DNA of 64,000 nt from RUG12461 sp045657665. GTDB taxonomy: Bacteria > Bacillota > Clostridia > Lachnospirales > Lachnospiraceae. The notes under the pieces are model-generated. The model did not search any database and was not told where the DNA came from. It saw only the letters and a program-made list of their open reading frames with translations. Position numbers and translations under genes: made by a program. Location of the stretch: positions 1-64,000 of the forward strand of contig JAZOTN010000023.1 of assembly GCA_045657665.1 (NCBI GenBank). The letters run 5' to 3'. This document shows positions 61,627-64,000 of the stretch, piece by piece; the first letter of the stretch is position 1, and the number at the start of each line of letters is the position of its first letter.

Positions 61627-62850
61627 ATGGAAAAAAAATCACATGTAAAATGGAGGCGCTTCCAAAAACGCCTGTTTAACATGATTTCTGTCGGAGTGGT
61701 GGATCAGCCCCTGAATCAGGCATACGATGTCATCAGTACGGTTGCGTTGATCGTAAATCTGACTGTGACGGTTCTTATGACCTTTGATAGTATCAATGCC
61801 AGGTACGGGGGAGCATTGCTTTTCTGGGAAGCGGTAACGGTTGCTTTTTTTGCGGTGGATTATGTGCTTCGTCTTATTACTGCCCGTTATCAGTATCCGA
61901 CCGTGCCTCCGAAAAGAGCGCTCTTAAAATATATCACCTCTTTTTCAGGGATCATTGATCTTTTGTCGTTTCTCCCATATTATCTGCCGGTAGTCTTTCC
62001 ATACGGAGCGGCGGTGTTCAGAATCATACGTGTAGCCCGTATCATGAGGCTGTTCCGCATAAATGCTTATTATGATTCCATGAATGTTATCGCCGTGGTT
62101 TTGAAGCGTAAGCGAAAGCAGCTTCTCTCATCGGTGTTTATTATTCTTGTGCTGATGTTTGCGGCAAGTCTTTGTATGTACAGCCTGGAGCATGATGCAC
62201 AGCCAACCGTTTTTTCAAATGCATTTTCCGGTATCTGGTGGGCAACGTCTACACTACTGACCGTGGGGTACGGAGATATTTATCCGATCACGGCGGCCGG
62301 CAAATTTGCCGGAATCATCATCACGTTTCTCGGCGTCGGAATGGTTGCCATTCCGACAGGTATTATTTCTGCCGGCTTCGTAGAACAGTATTCGAGACTG
62401 AAAACGATAGGCGATTTTGCCGAGGATATCCGGTTTACCAAAATAAGGCTAAGCGCTAAGGACCACTGGGTCGGAAAAAAAGTGAAAGAGCTGGGTCTTC
62501 CACGGGAGACGATCCTTGCTGCGATCCAGCGCGGAGATGGAATTATTGTGCCGTATGGGGATGTGGAACTGAAATCGGGGGATACGATCATACTGGGCGC
62601 AGAATCCCTGAAAGATGATCATCCGATCGACTTGAAGGAAGTCTGTGTGGATGCGGATTCTCTGTGGAACGGAGTGGCGATCAAGGATCTGGACATTTCC
62701 AGGCAGTCCTATATTGTTCTGGTAAAGCGAAGGGGCGAATCTTTGATTCCGAACGGGAATCTGATACTGACCGAGGGCGATCGTGTGATCCAGTATACGA
62801 AGATCAGCGGCGTGCGGAAAGCGGATCTGGATGAACCGGAGGAGTTGTAA
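61627..62850 (+). CDS. Voltage-gated-type potassium channel with two TrkA-C domains
   Basis: The 407-residue protein has six membrane helices (about 35-255), an S4-like RIIRVARIMRLFRI (about 137-150), the selectivity filter LTVGYGD (about 211-217) and two TrkA-C (RCK_C) domains at about 270-345 and 350-400. Kv-like channels with TrkA-C bind small ligands. It directly follows the DUF1846 gene. A K+ or osmotic role is likely. Confidence 0.85.
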   Translation: MEKKSHVKWRRFQKRLFNMISVGVVDQPLNQAYDVISTVALIVNLTVTVLMTFDSINARYGGALLFWEAVTVAFFAVDYVLRLITARYQYPTVPPKRALLKYITSFSGIIDLLSFLPYYLPVVFPYGAAVFRIIRVARIMRLFRINAYYDSMNVIAVVLKRKRKQLLSSVFIILVLMFAASLCMYSLEHDAQPTVFSNAFSGIWWATSTLLTVGYGDIYPITAAGKFAGIIITFLGVGMVAIPTGIISAGFVEQYSRLKTIGDFAEDIRFTKIRLSAKDHWVGKKVKELGLPRETILAAIQRGDGIIVPYGDVELKSGDTIILGAESLKDDHPIDLKEVCVDADSLWNGVAIKDLDISRQSYIVLVKRRGESLIPNGNLILTEGDRVIQYTKISGVRKADLDEPEEL

Positions 62851-62979
62851 TAAAAAAGTTCCTTCTTTTCTGGGTTTGTGATATACTGACTATGTATTTT
62901 ATAAAATACAATTCTGTTGTTTCTGTTTGACTAAGTGTATTGCTTTACTATAGTGAGTTGAGGCTGGGGGGAGTTACCT

Positions 62980-64000
62980 ATGGCTACAGCAGAGTATTCT
63001 ATAGCGGATATGAAACACTTCATGGGTATGATGGAGGGGATGTATGATATTGTGCGCCTCATCGATCCGATAGAATGTAAAGAACTCACTTTTGATGAAA
63101 ATCATGTGATCCACAGCCATCCCTGTTATGATGTATGGAATGCGGATCATCGCTGCAAGGACTGCAGCAGCTATCGTGCATGTCTTTCCGGAAATCGTCT
63201 TGAAAAAACCGAGTTGTTCCGCGGTACGTTATTCCACGTACAATCAAATCCCATTAAGCTGATCCAGCCGGACGGCTCTCCTTACAACTGCGTTTTGGAG
63301 CTTATTACGAGTACAAAAGCAGATGAGAAGACAAAAGGGACTTATGTGGAAAAGGAAAGACAGGAATACGCGCCGGCACTCCGTCTCAGGGACCCACTGA
63401 CGGGACTATATAACCGGGAAGGATTTATCAAAGCGGTACGCGACAAGCTGATCAACGGGCCAAAGATCAAGCGCCTTATAGTGGCTTCGGATATTATACA
63501 GTTTCGCCTGATCCAGAATCTTTTCGGAAAAGAAAAGGGTAATGAGATCCTGCTCGAGATATCGCGCATCGTACGCCGTTATCAGGAGGATGAGGTGATT
63601 TTCGGGCGCATTTCCGAAGATCGTTTCGGGTTATGCGTGGCCGAAGATCTTTTTTATCCGGAAAAGATCGAGGAGGGGGCGGAAGAGATCCGAAAACTTC
63701 TTTCGGACAGTGAATTTCGTATAGAAGTACGGACCGGTATTTATCGGATACGGGATGATGCACTTTCAATCCCGACAATGTTCGACCGTGCGGAAATGGC
63801 TCTTGAGACCGTTCGAGACAGCCAGAGGGAAAAGTATGCATACTTTGATGACACCATGCTGGAAGAGATATTATATCGTCAAAAAATCATCGGAGAGTTT
63901 GATGTTTCCCTTGAAGCTGGAGAGTATCATATTTTCCTGCAGCCCCAGGTAACCTCCGACGGTCGTATTCAGGGGGCGGAGGCACTTGCAAGGATGATCA
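62980..64000 (+). CDS. GGDEF/EAL cyclic-di-GMP protein, C-terminus beyond window
   Basis: The gene starts at an ATG behind GGGGGGAGTTACCT and runs open to the last base (340 codons visible). Residues 1-125 are an unknown N-terminal part with a Cys cluster (CYDVWNADHRCKDCSSYRACLSG), which resembles metal-binding or PAS-type sensors. A GGDEF-like domain follows (about 140-290, LRDPLTGLYNREGFI), whose signature reads SEDRF, so cyclase activity is probably lost. The last residues, VSLEAGEYHIFLQPQVTSDGRIQGAEALARMI, begin an EAL phosphodiesterase domain, with AEAL intact. Confidence 0.85.
   Translation, partial: MATAEYSIADMKHFMGMMEGMYDIVRLIDPIECKELTFDENHVIHSHPCYDVWNADHRCKDCSSYRACLSGNRLEKTELFRGTLFHVQSNPIKLIQPDGSPYNCVLELITSTKADEKTKGTYVEKERQEYAPALRLRDPLTGLYNREGFIKAVRDKLINGPKIKRLIVASDIIQFRLIQNLFGKEKGNEILLEISRIVRRYQEDEVIFGRISEDRFGLCVAEDLFYPEKIEEGAEEIRKLLSDSEFRIEVRTGIYRIRDDALSIPTMFDRAEMALETVRDSQREKYAYFDDTMLEEILYRQKIIGEFDVSLEAGEYHIFLQPQVTSDGRIQGAEALARMI

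Overview
The window looks like genomic DNA of an anaerobic, low- to mid-GC Firmicute, most likely a Lachnospiraceae member of the Butyrivibrio type. Reasons are the clostridial protein flavour throughout, AGGAGG-type ribosome binding sites, a four-subunit 2-oxoacid:ferredoxin oxidoreductase, a DUF1846 protein, a circularly permuted GH3 glucosidase of the kind known from Butyrivibrio fibrisolvens and Ruminococcus albus, and a Bacillus-type LexA box. A plasmid-type replication module at 52-56 kb (ParA, a small partner protein, an iteron field, a Rep_3-type initiator, a recombinase-like protein) sits beside ordinary metabolic genes. Genes from 34.4 to 50.6 kb all point left and most genes right of 52 kb point right. 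This fits a live origin of a secondary replicon (chromid or megaplasmid), although an integrated plasmid cannot be excluded.

0-17 kb is an accessory island. It begins with 23-bp tandem repeats resembling IS21-type ends that cut off a ParM-like gene. Next come a secreted phosphatidylserine-decarboxylase-like lipoprotein and a type IV AbiE toxin-antitoxin pair whose promoter is flanked by two matching inverted repeats. A nine-gene leftward cluster (4.8-14.1 kb) follows: esterase, soluble FtsH-like AAA+/M41 protease, small protein, DnaB-type ATPase, zinc-ribbon PD-(D/E)XK nuclease, DnaE-like protein without its catalytic aspartates, a second PD-(D/E)XK protein, an RNase J-like metallo-hydrolase and a WYL regulator. 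A 20-bp near-palindrome recurs upstream of the dnaB-like, dnaE-like and WYL genes, so the set may be one regulated system. An SOS cassette (SRAP, Y-family polymerase, YolD) with a LexA box closes the island.

17-22.8 kb holds small metabolic genes: a flavoprotein, a YwaF-like membrane protein, a DUF89 phosphatase, a metallo-hydrolase and its broken relative, and an amidohydrolase. 22.8-31.1 kb is a tight six-gene operon. Its regulatory parts match an RsbU/RsbV/RsbW partner-switching circuit, but the RsbV-like STAS domain is fused to a PIG-L deacetylase and the RsbW-like ATPase domain is fused to a MATE transporter. An asparagine-synthetase-like ligase without the glutaminase cysteine, a glycosyltransferase and an unidentified protein complete it. 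The likely reading is production and export of an unknown molecule under phosphorylation control by an extracellular sensor.

31-50.6 kb carries a membrane-anchored lysozyme-like protein, a fused ABC binding-protein/permease, then a long leftward run: udk, truA, an ABC-F protein, a TVP38 protein, the permuted GH3 enzyme, a chemotaxis receptor, a CbiG-like protein, a LysR regulator and porGDAB. 50.7-52 kb is a very AT-rich desert. Right of the replication module are mgtE, an L,D-transpeptidase, a DUF1846 protein, a potassium channel and the start of a GGDEF/EAL protein cut by the window end.
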